Below are positions 5,491 through 5,511 of a stretch of 5,511 nt of DNA, in pieces. Where the stretch lies: the NCBI GenBank assembly GCA_934668605.1, contig CAKUNY010000137.1, forward strand, positions 1 to 5,511, given 5' to 3'. How positions within the stretch are numbered: the first letter of the stretch is position 1; every line of letters begins with the position of its first letter. Source of the DNA: an uncultured Oscillospiraceae bacterium (GTDB lineage: Bacteria > Bacillota > Clostridia > Oscillospirales > Oscillospiraceae). A program made the translations under genes and the position numbers. The notes beneath the pieces are model-generated. The model was not told the DNA's origin and ran no database searches. It saw only the letters and a list, made by a program, of their open reading frames with translations.

Positions 5491-5511
5491 CTTTGTTCTC
5501 CTCTCGCGTGT

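Noticed and set aside
5491..5511. LexA box before the LysM gene
   Set aside because: Only an isolated GAAC half-site is present next to the ribosome-binding site; the full promoter lies outside the window.

Overview
The window looks like chromosome from a high-GC Gram-positive gut-type bacterium, most likely a Coriobacteriia member such as Collinsella. This rests on gene content and order (a LysM membrane gene, then nrdR, then dut), moderate-to-high GC with clear Shine-Dalgarno sites, and an exported coiled-coil NlpC/P60 enzyme. The species cannot be read from the sequence. Seven protein genes are supported. No RNA gene, CRISPR array, insertion sequence or phage gene was seen, and no gene-free gap exceeds 200 bases.

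Layout. Left part, plus strand: an exported NlpC/P60 peptidoglycan hydrolase (18-1121, true start possibly upstream), a terminator, then a DegV-family fatty-acid-binding-type protein (1297-2163). Middle: a convergent DUF1836 (MerR-like) regulator on the minus strand (2236-2847), separated from the DegV gene by a 12-bp hairpin that probably terminates both. Right part, all minus strand: LysM membrane protein (5041-5490), nrdR (4546-4989), dut (4098-4541) and trxB (3012-3950). LysM-nrdR-dut looks like one operon. trxB lies 147 bases further down with a possible promoter of its own and a good terminator at 2929-2966.

How the genes fit together. The right half concerns deoxynucleotide supply and the DNA-damage response. 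NrdR represses ribonucleotide reductase genes, Dut removes dUTP and makes dUMP, and TrxB regenerates the thioredoxin that reduces ribonucleotide reductase. The LysM membrane protein occupies the place held in other actinobacteria by SOS-induced division regulators next to lexA (ChiZ/Rv2719c, DivS), so lexA is predicted just beyond the right edge.

The two most interesting signals are regulatory. First, the DegV gene and the DUF1836 regulator gene carry nearly identical upstream words (16 of 17 bases), arranged as a TATCTAG/CTAGATA inverted repeat before the DegV gene and inside-out before the regulator gene. This suggests a self-contained regulator-target pair. Second, a perfect 10-bp inverted repeat encloses the ribosome-binding site of nrdR and buries its start codon in a predicted mRNA stem directly after the LysM stop codon, which suggests translational control of nrdR.
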